Below, in pieces: positions 19,111 through 28,050 of a DNA stretch of 64,000 nucleotides (positions within the stretch are counted from its first letter, which is position 1; each line of letters opens with the position of its first letter). The stretch spans positions 1 through 64,000 of the forward strand of contig NZ_SMTF01000002.1 in the NCBI RefSeq assembly GCF_004357985.1. Reading direction: 5' to 3'. Made by a program: the position numbers and the translations under genes. The notes under the pieces were generated by a model. It saw nothing but the letters and a program-made list of their open reading frames with translations, searched no databases and was not told the origin of the DNA. Origin of the DNA: Luteimonas aestuarii (GTDB lineage Bacteria > Pseudomonadota > Gammaproteobacteria > Xanthomonadales > Xanthomonadaceae).

Positions 19111-19824
19111 TCAGCGCTGCGCGCCTTGTCCGAACAGCAATCTGCGCTCTTCGTCCGTCAGTGGCTTGCCCGCGGCCGGTGCCACCTCTTTCGCCAGCGC
19201 ATACGCACGACGCGTGGCCGGTCGCTTGGCGATGGAGGCCTGCCAGCGCCGTACTTCAGGGAATTCGTCCAGCCCCAGGCGCGCCTTGTCGTACGGATCG
19301 ATCCACGGATACGCGGCCATGTCGGCGATGGTGTAGTCGTCGCCGGTGATGAACGCACGTCCGGCGAGGCGCTTGTCGAGCACGCCGAGCAGGCGACGGG
19401 CTTCGTTGGCGTAGCGGTCGATGGCGTAGGGAATCTTCTCCGGCGCATACACGCTGAAATGTCCGTGCTGCCCGGTCATCGGCCCCAGGCCGCCCATCTG
19501 CCACATCAGCCATTCGTTGACTTCGGCCTTGCGCCGCACGCTGTCGCCGAAGAAGCGGCCGCCCTTGTTGGCCAGGTAGACGAGGATGGCGCCCGACTCG
19601 AACACGCTCAGCGGCGGGCCGCCGTCGGCCGGGGCGTGGTCGACGATCGCCGGCATCTTGTTGTTCGGCGATATCGCGAGGTAGTCGGGCCTGAACTGGT
19701 CGCCCTTGCCGATATCGACCGGTTTGATCGTGTACGCGAGCGGGGCGCCGGACTCCACGAGTTCCTCGAGCAGCAGCGTGACCTTGTGGCCATTGGGCGT
19801 GGGCCAGTAATACAGGTCGATCAT
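19111..19824 (-). CDS. yfcG: YfcG-type glutathione S-transferase / disulfide-bond oxidoreductase
   Basis: A 237-residue Nu-class GST. The N-terminal thioredoxin-like domain has IDLYYWPTPNGHKVTLLLEEL, where TPNGHK replaces the usual catalytic Tyr/Ser as in E. coli YfcG, then ISPNNKMPAIVDH and the glutathione-binding FESGAILVYLA. The C-terminal helical domain contains FITGDDYTIADMAAYPWI. YfcG-like enzymes reduce disulfides with bound glutathione. Cytoplasmic, single gene. The TAGACT box about 28 bases before the ATG may be its -10 element. Confidence 0.88.
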   Translation of the reverse strand: MIDLYYWPTPNGHKVTLLLEELVESGAPLAYTIKPVDIGKGDQFRPDYLAISPNNKMPAIVDHAPADGGPPLSVFESGAILVYLANKGGRFFGDSVRRKAEVNEWLMWQMGGLGPMTGQHGHFSVYAPEKIPYAIDRYANEARRLLGVLDKRLAGRAFITGDDYTIADMAAYPWIDPYDKARLGLDEFPEVRRWQASIAKRPATRRAYALAKEVAPAAGKPLTDEERRLLFGQGAQR

Positions 19825-19952
19825 CGCGGTCGTCCACGGCGGGGGAGCTGCAGTCTAGGACGAGAGCGGTGAGGGTAGCGGCCACGTAGGCGGGCCGCTG
19901 TGTTGCAGATGGCGAGGCGCTTCGAGCGCGCGCGGGTACTCCTTCCAAGAAT

Positions 19953-19989
19953 CCGGGACGCACGGCGGCAACGCGCCGTGGCGTCCCGG
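19953..19989. terminator. Strong hairpin after the GH3 gene
   Basis: CCGGGACG pairs with CGTCCCGG and CACGGCG with CGCCGTG (15 base pairs, one bulged G, 6-base loop). It begins 12 bases after the stop of the minus-strand GH3 gene, followed on that strand by ATTCTT. Confidence 0.7.
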
Positions 19990-20001
19990 TGGAGGAAGCG
20001 G

Positions 20002-22593
20002 TCAGTCGGTGGCGCAGTCCACGCGATGGTCGAAGCTGGTGCCGGCGGCCACCCGTGCCAAGGCAATGCGTGCACCGCCGCCGGCATGGAGCGCGAACGG
20101 CATGTCGAGCCGGGTCATGTCGGCGCCGGCTGCGCGCAGGCATTTCAACGGCATGCCCAGGCGCGTCCACTCGCCGACGGGGAGCGCCGCGAGCGCGGCA
20201 TCGGCGTTGACCTCGCCGCGGCAGCCTTCGCCGCATCCCGCTGCGATTCGCAGCCGGCCATCTGTCGGCGGCGCATCGACGCGCAGCGTCATCACCACCA
20301 GCACGTCGCCGTTGGTTTCCCGGTCGAGGTCGAGCGGGGTGTTGGCACGCACTTCGACGCCGGCGAAATCTTCCCATGCGAACAGGCGTGCGCCTTCCTG
20401 CACTTCGTGGTTGATCGCGGTCATCGCCAGCGAACCATCGGTGGTGGTGGCGTGCGGATGCACGATGTCCATCGCCTCGCCATCGGCACCGACCAGGCGC
20501 AACGCATGGCCGGTCGTGGCCACGCCGTGGTCGAACCACGCCCCGGTGCCGCCCGCACCGGCCTCGATCCCCGGGTCTTCGGACAGCAGCGCGAGGTTGC
20601 CGTCGTCTCCATACGTCAGCCCGAAACCGAACGCGAACAGCGGGTCGTAACCCTCCTGCCCGACGTTGAGCGCGTACTGGTCCGCGCGCCGCGGCCACGA
20701 GAAGCTGAGCTTGCCGGTGAAATCATGCTGCACGGCGCCATCGCCAGCGCGCAGCAGCACATCGGCGATGCCGCCGCCTTCGGAGCCCGGCAGCCAGACG
20801 GCGACGAAGGCGTCGGACGCATTGAGCTCACGATTCATCCACAGCGGACGGCCGCTGATGAACACCGACACCACGGGGATGCCGTCGGCCTTGAGCTTCC
20901 GGATCAATTCGAGGTCGGCGGTGTTGCCGCCCTTGTACATCAGCGTCGGCTGGTCGCCCTGGAACTCGGCATACGGCTCCTCGCCGAAGACCACGATCGC
21001 CACGTCCGGCTTCTGCGCGTAGCTGCCGTCGATGGAAAGCTGCGCGCTGCCGCCGGCGGCCTCGACCTGCGCCTTGAGGCCGTCCCAGATCGAATCGGCA
21101 TTCGGGAAATCGGCGCGCGTGGTGCCGTCGCCCTGCCAGGTCAGGGTCCAGCCGCCGGACTGTTTGCCCACGTTGTCGGCGCCATCGCCGGCGATCAGGA
21201 AGCGCTGGTTCGGCGCCAGTGGCAGGATGCCGCCCTGGTTCTTGAGCAGCACCAGCGATTCGCGCACGGCCTGGCGAGCCACTGCGCGATGCTCCGGCGC
21301 GCCCAGCAGGTCGAAGCGACCGCCCAGGCCGCGTTCGGAGGGCTTGGGCTTCTCGAACAGGTTCATGCGGAATTTGGCGCGAAGGATGCGGCGCACGGCA
21401 TCGTCCAGCCGCTCCATCGGGATGGTGCCGTCCTTGACCTGCGCCAGAGTGGTCTCGTAGAGGCCGCGCCAGCTGTCGGGCGCCATCGCCATGTCGAGGC
21501 CGGCATTGAACGTCTGCGGGCAATCGGTATTGGTGCACCCGCGCACCTGTCCATGGCCGTTCCAGTCGCCGACGATGAAGCCGCCGAAGTTCATGCGCTC
21601 CTTCAGCACGTCGTTCAACAGCGGCTTGTGGCCGTGCAGCTTCTCGCCGTGGAAGCTGTTGAACGATGCCATCACCGACTGCGCGCCCGCGGCGATCGCG
21701 GTGACATAGCCGGCGTTGTGCACGTCGCGCAGTTCGGCTTCGCTGGTGCGGGTATCGCCCTGGTCCTTGCCGTCGGTGGTGCCGCCGTCGCCGAGGAAAT
21801 GCTTGACGGTGCTCATCACCCGGTGGTCGCCAAGGAAATCGCTGGAGCCGGGCTTGCCCTGCAGGCCCTCCACGAAAACCCCGGCGAAGCTGGCGACCAG
21901 TTCCGGGTCCTCGGAATAGCCTTCGTAACTGCGGCCCCAGCGCACGTCGCGAGGCACGGCCACGGTGGGTGCGAAGGTCCACTCCATGCCGGTGGCGCGC
22001 GTCTCGATGGCGGTGATGCGCGCGATCTCGCGGATCAGTTCCACGTTGCGGGTCGCACCCAGGCCAATGTTGTGAGGGAACAGCGTGGCGCCAATGATGT
22101 TGCTCTGGCCGTGCATCGCGTCGATGCCCCAGATGATCGGGATCGCCTTGCCGCCGCCGCTGGTATCCATAGACGCTTCCCAGAACGCATCGGCCAGGTC
22201 CAGCCAGGCCTGCGGCGGCGCGTTGTACTTCCCACCCGGGTCGGATCCGCCACCGGCGAGGATCGAACCCAGCCGGTACTTGCGCACGTCCTCGGGGGTG
22301 ATGCTGTCGATGTCGCCCTGGATGATCTGGCCCACCTTCTCTTCGACCGTCATCGTCGCCAGCAGCGCTTCGACCCGACGCTCCAGTTCCGGATCCTCGG
22401 GGAATGGCCACGCCGGCTGCGGCCAGTTCTCCGGCACGATCGCGGTACCCGCGGCGGCGCTGTCGGCTGGATTGGCGGCATCGGCCTGCGGTGCGGCCCG
22501 GCACGCGGCCAATGCCACCAGCGCCATGGTGAGGCAGGCCAGGCGCAACAGGTTGCGAACGGGGGTATGCATCATCGTCATCGTCGGTTCCAT
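20002..22593 (-). CDS. GH3 beta-glucosidase lipoprotein (exo-1,4-beta-glucosidase type)
   Basis: An 863-residue glycoside hydrolase. The N-terminus has a signal with lipobox-like LAAC (LALVALAAC region), so it is likely lipid-anchored in the outer membrane or periplasm. The GH3 N-terminal barrel begins at MTVEEKVGQIIQGD; IWGIDAMHGQ, KHFLGDGGTTDGKDQG and GFIVGDWNGHG follow, with Asp343 as the probable nucleophile. The GH3 C-terminal sandwich (RESLVLLKNQGGILPL) and an extra C-terminal beta-rich domain of about 200 residues follow. It probably trims beta-glucosides or cello-oligosaccharides. A LacI-type operator lies 30 bases ahead of the start. Several ATGs within 8 codons compete as start. Confidence 0.88.
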   Translation of the reverse strand: MEPTMTMMHTPVRNLLRLACLTMALVALAACRAAPQADAANPADSAAAGTAIVPENWPQPAWPFPEDPELERRVEALLATMTVEEKVGQIIQGDIDSITPEDVRKYRLGSILAGGGSDPGGKYNAPPQAWLDLADAFWEASMDTSGGGKAIPIIWGIDAMHGQSNIIGATLFPHNIGLGATRNVELIREIARITAIETRATGMEWTFAPTVAVPRDVRWGRSYEGYSEDPELVASFAGVFVEGLQGKPGSSDFLGDHRVMSTVKHFLGDGGTTDGKDQGDTRTSEAELRDVHNAGYVTAIAAGAQSVMASFNSFHGEKLHGHKPLLNDVLKERMNFGGFIVGDWNGHGQVRGCTNTDCPQTFNAGLDMAMAPDSWRGLYETTLAQVKDGTIPMERLDDAVRRILRAKFRMNLFEKPKPSERGLGGRFDLLGAPEHRAVARQAVRESLVLLKNQGGILPLAPNQRFLIAGDGADNVGKQSGGWTLTWQGDGTTRADFPNADSIWDGLKAQVEAAGGSAQLSIDGSYAQKPDVAIVVFGEEPYAEFQGDQPTLMYKGGNTADLELIRKLKADGIPVVSVFISGRPLWMNRELNASDAFVAVWLPGSEGGGIADVLLRAGDGAVQHDFTGKLSFSWPRRADQYALNVGQEGYDPLFAFGFGLTYGDDGNLALLSEDPGIEAGAGGTGAWFDHGVATTGHALRLVGADGEAMDIVHPHATTTDGSLAMTAINHEVQEGARLFAWEDFAGVEVRANTPLDLDRETNGDVLVVMTLRVDAPPTDGRLRIAAGCGEGCRGEVNADAALAALPVGEWTRLGMPLKCLRAAGADMTRLDMPFALHAGGGARIALARVAAGTSFDHRVDCATD

Positions 22594-22622
22594 GGGGAGC
22601 GGCCCAGTACAGCGGCGTTGGT

Positions 22623-22636
22623 TGACAGCGTTGTCA
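22623..22636. promoter_or_regulatory. LacI-type operator A, upstream of the GH3 gene
   Basis: TGACAGCGTTGTCA, a 14-base near-perfect palindrome with central CG, 30 bases before the GH3 start and about 125 bases before the divergent LacI-family gene. It matches three other sites in this locus and could serve GH3 repression and autoregulation. Confidence 0.75.
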
Positions 22637-22761
22637 GGACGTGCAGCATAGCCCGGTCCGCCGGGGGATGCTTGTTGCATGGCGTCATGCAGCGGTCGGG
22701 GACATTGCACGTCCGTGCCCTGCCATCTGGCAGAATCCGGCGCCGGACAGGGAGGGCAGAG

Positions 22762-23775
22762 GTGAGCAAGCGAGTCAGAATCGAGGACGTGGCCGCGGCT
22801 GCGAACGTCTCCATGAAAACCGTCTCGCGGGTGCTGAACCACGAGCCCAACGTATCGGCGGCCACGCGCACCCGCGTCGAGGCGGCGGTGGAGAAGCTGC
22901 AGTACAAGCCGAATCCGTCGGCGCGCGTGCTGGCCGGCCGCCGTTCGTACCTGATCGCCATGCTCTACGACAATCCGTCCAGCAACTACCTGATGGAAGT
23001 GGAGTTGGGCATCCTGGACGCCTGCCAGTCCCAGCACTACAACATGATGCTGGCGCCGCTGGTTTACGACGCCAAGGACATCGTGGAGAAAGTCGAGGCC
23101 CTGGTGGTGCAGTCGCGCCTGGATGGGGTGGTGCTGACGCCACCGATCACCGACGACCCGGCCCTGCTCGAGCGTCTCGACGAGCTGGACGTGCCGTTTG
23201 CCAGCGTCTCGCCGATGGAAGCCTTCCGTCGGATCGGCGTGGTGGTGGACGAAGAGAAGGCGGTGGCCGAGATGATCGTGCACCTCGCCGGCCTTGGCCA
23301 TACGCGCATCGCGCACATCAAGGGCCACCCCGCGCACGGCGCCAGCGGCTGGCGATTGTCCGGTTATCGCGAAGGCCTGGAGCGCGCGGGACTGGTGTTC
23401 GACGATGCACTGGTGGTCGATGGCGAGTTCTCCTACGACTCCGGCTTCGCCGCCACCAATGCCTTGCTCGCCCTCGCCTCGCCGCCCACCGCGATCTTCG
23501 CGGCGAACGATGACATGGCCGCAGGCGCGATCTGTGCCATCTGCGAGCGCGGACTGTCGGTGCCCCGGGACATCTCGGTGTGCGGCTTCGACGACACGCC
23601 GATCGCACGGCACATCTATCCCACCCTCACCACGGTGCGCCAGCCTACCCGTGAAATGGGGCGCATCGCCGGACAGGAGTTGCTGAAGGCGATCCGCGAC
23701 CGCGGTGCCGGCGGCATCGTCGAGGTGCCCTACGCGCTGCAGCTGCGGCGTTCGACGGGGCCCGCCCCCGCGTAG
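22762..23775 (+). CDS. LacI-family transcriptional regulator of the sugar locus
   Basis: A 337-residue repressor-type protein. The N-terminal helix-turn-helix [34 protein letters not shown] (about residues 5-40) includes the hinge region [11 protein letters not shown]. The effector domain has the periplasmic-binding-protein fold with [41 protein letters not shown] and [26 protein letters not shown] start with GGAGGGCAGAG ahead. It is divergent from the GH3 gene and just upstream of the first TBDT gene. Given the shared 14-bp palindromes around it, it most likely represses GH3, the two TBDTs and the sugar transporter until a beta-glucoside-type sugar binds. The effector itself cannot be read from sequence. 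Confidence 0.9.
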   Translation: MSKRVRIEDVAAAANVSMKTVSRVLNHEPNVSAATRTRVEAAVEKLQYKPNPSARVLAGRRSYLIAMLYDNPSSNYLMEVELGILDACQSQHYNMMLAPLVYDAKDIVEKVEALVVQSRLDGVVLTPPITDDPALLERLDELDVPFASVSPMEAFRRIGVVVDEEKAVAEMIVHLAGLGHTRIAHIKGHPAHGASGWRLSGYREGLERAGLVFDDALVVDGEFSYDSGFAATNALLALASPPTAIFAANDDMAAGAICAICERGLSVPRDISVCGFDDTPIARHIYPTLTTVRQPTREMGRIAGQELLKAIRDRGAGGIVEVPYALQLRRSTGPAPA

Positions 23776-23892
23776 CGCCACTGCTGTCGCATCGATCCGT
23801 CCGCGGAATTCGGAGCGCTGGGTCGGCTGCACGCCAACGGCCTGTCGGGGCGTCGCCGTCATTGGTTCGGGCGGTGCGATCCAACTTTTTTG

Positions 23893-23903
23893 CTGCATTG
23901 CAG
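23893..23903. promoter_or_regulatory. CTGCA-T-TGCAG element upstream of TBDT 1
   Basis: An 11-base odd palindrome. The same 11-mer occurs at 29702-29712 upstream of the sugar transporter. Here it lies 28 bases before operator B. It may be an activator or -35 region element, or chance. Confidence 0.35.
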
Positions 23904-23931
23904 AATGCAACCTCAACCAGATGGGGTATGG

Positions 23932-23945
23932 TGACAGCGCTGTCA
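23932..23945. promoter_or_regulatory. LacI-type operator B, upstream of TBDT 1
   Basis: TGACAGCGCTGTCA, a perfect 14-base palindrome, 54 bases before the receptor ATG. It overlaps the end of a TATGGT sequence that could be the -10 box, so repressor binding would block the promoter. Confidence 0.8.
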
Positions 23946-23999
23946 ACCGTGGCAGCGGCCGTGCGTGCACGTGCCTGCGCAACCCTGGGGAGGGACAAC

Positions 24000-26690
24000 A
24001 TGAAACGCACCTTGTTCGGATCGTGCTTCGTCATCGGCGCGATGACGCTGTTGCTGGCCAGCGCCGGGACGGCCGCGTCGGAGCGCGAATCCATCGCACA
24101 CGCGGCCGCGGCCGTCGCCATGCAGTCTTCGCAAGATGCCCCGCCGCCTGCCGATGGTCCTCCGACCCGCGCGGTGGACCTGGATACGGTCATCGTCACC
24201 GTCGAACGGCGCGAGCAGGACCTGCAGCGCTATGCGGGCACCGCGCAGGCGTTCACGTCGGAAGACCTGCGCGCGCTGGGCATCAACAACGAACTGCGCA
24301 ACATCCAGGTGGCGGTGCCCGGGATGAGCATCGCGAACCAGGAAGGCAACGTCGAGATCTTCATCCGTGGCGTGGGTTCGGCGAACAATACGGAGCTCGG
24401 CGATCCCGGCGCCGCGCCGCACCTCAACGGCAATTACATTCCCCGCCCGCGCGGCCTCGGCACGATGTTCTACGACCTGGAGCGCGTGGAGATCAACAAG
24501 GGGCCGCAAGGCACCCTGCGCGGACGCAATGCGGTGGCCGGCACCATGAACATCGTGACCAGGCGTCCGCAACTCGGCGAGGATTCGATGTCAGGCTACG
24601 TGCAGGGTGAAGTCGGCAATCGCGATCACCGCGGCGGCGAAGTCGCACTGAACATGCCACTCGCGGTCAACGCGGCGCTTCGTTTCGCCGGCTACCACGT
24701 CGAGAAGGGCTCGTCCTTCACCAACGTCGGTGATCCCCGGCTGACGCCGGCGGGCATCCAGAATGAAACCGCCGGTCGCCTGTCGTTCCTCTACGAGCCG
24801 GACGACAAACTGTCGGTCTTCGCGATGGTCGACATGGGGCACGAGTCCGGCACGGGGTATCCGGGCGCCAACATCTACAGCGCCGTGCGCGCGGGGTACG
24901 GTCCCGACGACGTGGATATGCGCGAAGTGGTGTACCGCGGCCGCCAGGGCGCGATGGACAACCGCATCTGGGGCTTCCAGGGCAACGTGGCCTACGACTT
25001 CGGCGCGATCGCGCTCGAATACAACGGCAGTTTCCGCGATGTCGATTTCTGGCAGCGCAATGCCACCAGCGACAGCATCAACTGGCCGGGACGCGACCTG
25101 TCTGCCGTCGACTACGATGTGTTCAGCAGCCAGTTCTGGCAGACCAGGTCGCAAGCACAGACGCACGAGTTGCGGTTCGTATCCACCGACGGCAATCGCT
25201 TCAACTGGACCGCGGGCGGGTTCTACTTCCACGAGAAGCAGCAGGTCGGTTACTTCTCGCTCGCCGACAAGGGTTACTGCTGTTATTCCGGCACCGAGTT
25301 CACCATGCCCGACGTGGATGGCAAATCGTGGGCGGTGTTCGGTGACGGCACCTTCGATGTTACCGACACCTTCCGGCTGAAGGGTGGCGTGCGCTACACG
25401 GACGAATCCAAGTCCCGTTACGGCATCGGCGGCAACTGGGCGCTGACGCTCGGCGGCGCCGATTTTGCCTGTTGCTTCGCAACGCGGCTGGGAACCGAGG
25501 GGTTCGTTCCGACATTGCTGAACCGCCCCAACTTCGACGTCAGCGGCCTGAGTTCCTCTGCGGATTTCGCGCGCTTCCTGCTGCAGGGCATCCTGACGCC
25601 GGGTGCGCGCGATACCCTGATCCAGCAGATCGGCGGCATCGCGGACGGCAGTGCGCCAAACGGGAACTGCTTCGTGCGTCCGGATATCGACAACGGGTTC
25701 ATGCAGTGCCCACCGGACGGCGGGTTTACCTACGCCAACCTCACTATCCCCTCCCAACAGCAGGGTAGCAGTGCGTTCAACTACACCGACTGGCGTTTCG
25801 GATTCGAATGGGACCGTACCGACCGCAGCCTGGTCTACGGCACGCTGTCGACCGCGCACAAGGCAGGCGGATTCAACGATTCGTTCGATCCCGACGTGAT
25901 CCCGGAGACGTATCGCCCCGAGAAGATCCTGGCGCTGGAACTGGGCACCAAGAACCGGTTCGACATGTTCGGCCGGCCGGCAACCTTCAATGTCGCCGCG
26001 TTCTACTACAACTACACCGACCAGGTGTTCCAGGACCTTACCGCGATCTCGTTCGATCCGGTGACCGAAGAGGCATCCGGCTTTGCGCTCGCCAATCGCA
26101 ACGTCGGCAAATCGCGCATCTTCGGTGTCGAAGCCGACAGCACGCTTCGCTTCGAACACGGGTTCTCGCTCAACCTGAACGCCCTCTACCTCGACACGGA
26201 GATCAGGCAGGGTGTGGTGGCGGACGCGCGCAGCCAGAACTACGACGCAGGCGGCATCACGTCCGAGATCGACCTCTCCGGGAACGAGCTGCCGCTGGCA
26301 TCGAAGCTGACCTTCAACGCCCGCCTGCAGCAGTTGTTCGATGTGTCCTTCGGGACGTTCGATTGGCAGATCCTGGCCGCCTACCGTTCCGCGTACTACC
26401 TGACGCAGTTCAACAACCGCGAAGTCACGTTCCTGGCCGATACCGCAGGGACCGTGGATCGGGTGGAAGATGCCTTCACCGCCGGCTTCCCGGACCGGCA
26501 GCGCGCCGTCACCCAAATCAACGTGGGTGCGGGATTCACTTCACCCGACGGAGCCTGGAGGACGGAGATCTGGGGCGCCAACCTGCTCGACAAGGACGTC
26601 TCGCAGAAGGCGCTGGTGGGTTCGGGCCTCAACATCCGCTTCCTCAACGACGCGAGGAGCTACGGCGTGCGGGTGCGCTACAACTTCTGA
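24000..26690 (+). CDS. TonB-dependent outer-membrane receptor 1
   Basis: An 896-residue TBDT. It has a signal peptide (residues 1-25), a TonB-box-like DTVIVTVERRE near residue 60, a plug domain (INNELRNIQVAVPGMSIANQ, IFIRGVGS, VEINKGPQGTLRGRNAVAGTMNIVTRRP) and a beta-barrel ending in the usual aromatic residue (VRYNF). The plug style is that of the general FecA-like or CirA-like receptor group rather than the Caulobacter-type TIGR01782 receptor encoded further down. Loops contain adjacent cysteine pairs (KGYCCYSG, DFACCFAT). The GGGGAGGGA sequence ahead of the ATG is a good ribosome binding site. With its LacI-type operator it probably imports sugars released by the GH3 enzyme or upstream glycanases. 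Converges on the antiporter gene. Confidence 0.88.
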   Translation: MKRTLFGSCFVIGAMTLLLASAGTAASERESIAHAAAAVAMQSSQDAPPPADGPPTRAVDLDTVIVTVERREQDLQRYAGTAQAFTSEDLRALGINNELRNIQVAVPGMSIANQEGNVEIFIRGVGSANNTELGDPGAAPHLNGNYIPRPRGLGTMFYDLERVEINKGPQGTLRGRNAVAGTMNIVTRRPQLGEDSMSGYVQGEVGNRDHRGGEVALNMPLAVNAALRFAGYHVEKGSSFTNVGDPRLTPAGIQNETAGRLSFLYEPDDKLSVFAMVDMGHESGTGYPGANIYSAVRAGYGPDDVDMREVVYRGRQGAMDNRIWGFQGNVAYDFGAIALEYNGSFRDVDFWQRNATSDSINWPGRDLSAVDYDVFSSQFWQTRSQAQTHELRFVSTDGNRFNWTAGGFYFHEKQQVGYFSLADKGYCCYSGTEFTMPDVDGKSWAVFGDGTFDVTDTFRLKGGVRYTDESKSRYGIGGNWALTLGGADFACCFATRLGTEGFVPTLLNRPNFDVSGLSSSADFARFLLQGILTPGARDTLIQQIGGIADGSAPNGNCFVRPDIDNGFMQCPPDGGFTYANLTIPSQQQGSSAFNYTDWRFGFEWDRTDRSLVYGTLSTAHKAGGFNDSFDPDVIPETYRPEKILALELGTKNRFDMFGRPATFNVAAFYYNYTDQVFQDLTAISFDPVTEEASGFALANRNVGKSRIFGVEADSTLRFEHGFSLNLNALYLDTEIRQGVVADARSQNYDAGGITSEIDLSGNELPLASKLTFNARLQQLFDVSFGTFDWQILAAYRSAYYLTQFNNREVTFLADTAGTVDRVEDAFTAGFPDRQRAVTQINVGAGFTSPDGAWRTEIWGANLLDKDVSQKALVGSGLNIRFLNDARSYGVRVRYNF

Positions 26691-26702
26691 TGACCCGGCT
26701 TG

Positions 26703-26728
26703 CGGGCCGGGACTAGCGTCCCGGCCCG
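26703..26728. terminator. Bidirectional terminator hairpin
   Basis: Perfect 11-bp stem CGGGCCGGGAC / GTCCCGGCCCG with a 4-base loop TAGC, followed by TTGT on the plus strand. It starts 13 bases after the TBDT stop; the antiporter stop codon (minus strand) lies in the loop, so it serves both convergent genes. Confidence 0.7.
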
Positions 26729-27957
26729 TTGTCCGCAACCCGGCCCAGGTCGACGGCCGTGTCGGGGAAGCGCGAGGCGCGCAGTTTCGGCGCCACCATC
26801 GGGATCGTCAGCATGGTGCTGGCCACGGCCATCAGCAGCAGGGCGGTGAAGGTCTCGTTGGTGATGATGGCCTTGTCCAGCAGGATGTTGGCGAAGATGA
26901 TCATGATCAACGCCTTGGTCTGCAGCAGCCAGCCGATGATGGAGGCTTCGCCGGGTTTCCAGCGCAGGATGCGCCCGGCGATGCGAACGCCGGCGAGCTT
27001 GCCGGCCACCGAAGCGACCAGCAGCGCAGCCGCCGCCAGGAACACCGCGCTGCCGCCCACGTCCCACGACGTGCGCAGGCCGGTGCTGAGGAAGAACACC
27101 GGCATCACCACCAGCAGCACGTGGTGGCGCAGCAGGTCCATGAGTTCCTGTTCGAACCACTCCGCGTCCATCACCACGCCGGCCAGGAATGCGCCCACCA
27201 TGTAGTGCAGGCCCGCCCAGTCCGCGCCGAACGCGCACACCGCCAGCCAGATCAGCATCACGTACCAGCGGTCGCGCATCGGGATGGCGCGCATCAGCTT
27301 GCGGAAGAACACGCAGGCCACGCCGAATGCCAGCAGGAACGCCGCCTGCCGGCCGATGCGCTCCCAGTCCATCAGCACCAGCGCCAGCACGCCCCAGATG
27401 GCGATGTCGTCCAGGCTGGCGTAACGCAGGATGCGCTGGCCCATCTGGCTGCGCAGCAGCTCGAGTTTCTCCATGAACAGGATCAGGATCGGCAGCGCGG
27501 TCACCGCGCACGCCATGCCCACGCCGACCACGAATTGCCAGCGGTGGCCTTCGGGACCGATCCAGCCGTCGAATCCGAGCATGCCCGCCGCGACGATCGC
27601 GCCGAACGCCAGCGGCACGCCCAGTGCGAGTCCCGCAGTGACGCCGGTCTCGCGGCGGTTCAGCCAGGCCTTGCGCAGGTCCAGTTCGATGCCCGCGATC
27701 ATCACGAACAGCATCACCGCCCACCACGCCACGCCGTTGAGCGCAGTGATGACGTCGGGCGTGAATACCGTGGCGTGGAACTCCGGCACCGCCTTGCCCA
27801 GCACGCCCGGCCCCAGCAGGATGCCGGCGATGATCTGCACCACCACCAGTGGCGCCCAGTAGTCGGTGCGGAATACGCGCCAGACCAGGTAGGGTACGGC
27901 GAAGATGATCGCCATCGCGAGCAGGAACAGTTCGGTGGTGGTGATGGCGTGGTTCAT
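26713..27957 (-). CDS. CPA2-family cation:proton antiporter
   Basis: A 414-residue inner-membrane protein with about 12 hydrophobic segments. IIAGILLGPGVLGK, the acidic AGIELDLRKAW, VTALPILILFMEKLELL, YASLDDIAIWG (the DD pair typical of ion-binding helices in NhaA/NapA-like antiporters) and GAFLAGVVM are typical. There is no C-terminal TrkA domain. It would exchange Na+ or K+ for protons. An ATG 33 bases upstream (27990) is possible. It is inserted between two sugar-uptake modules and has no LacI-type operator that I can see, so it may not belong to the regulon. Confidence 0.85.
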   Translation of the reverse strand: MNHAITTTELFLLAMAIIFAVPYLVWRVFRTDYWAPLVVVQIIAGILLGPGVLGKAVPEFHATVFTPDVITALNGVAWWAVMLFVMIAGIELDLRKAWLNRRETGVTAGLALGVPLAFGAIVAAGMLGFDGWIGPEGHRWQFVVGVGMACAVTALPILILFMEKLELLRSQMGQRILRYASLDDIAIWGVLALVLMDWERIGRQAAFLLAFGVACVFFRKLMRAIPMRDRWYVMLIWLAVCAFGADWAGLHYMVGAFLAGVVMDAEWFEQELMDLLRHHVLLVVMPVFFLSTGLRTSWDVGGSAVFLAAAALLVASVAGKLAGVRIAGRILRWKPGEASIIGWLLQTKALIMIIFANILLDKAIITNETFTALLLMAVASTMLTIPMVAPKLRASRFPDTAVDLGRVADNGPGR

Positions 27958-28050
27958 GGGCGATGCGATGGCGTCAGCGGGGAAGTCCACGTGCCGTCAA
28001 GCGCGCCCCTGCGCTGGGCGGGGGCGGCGGACGATGCGGGGTGGCGAGGC

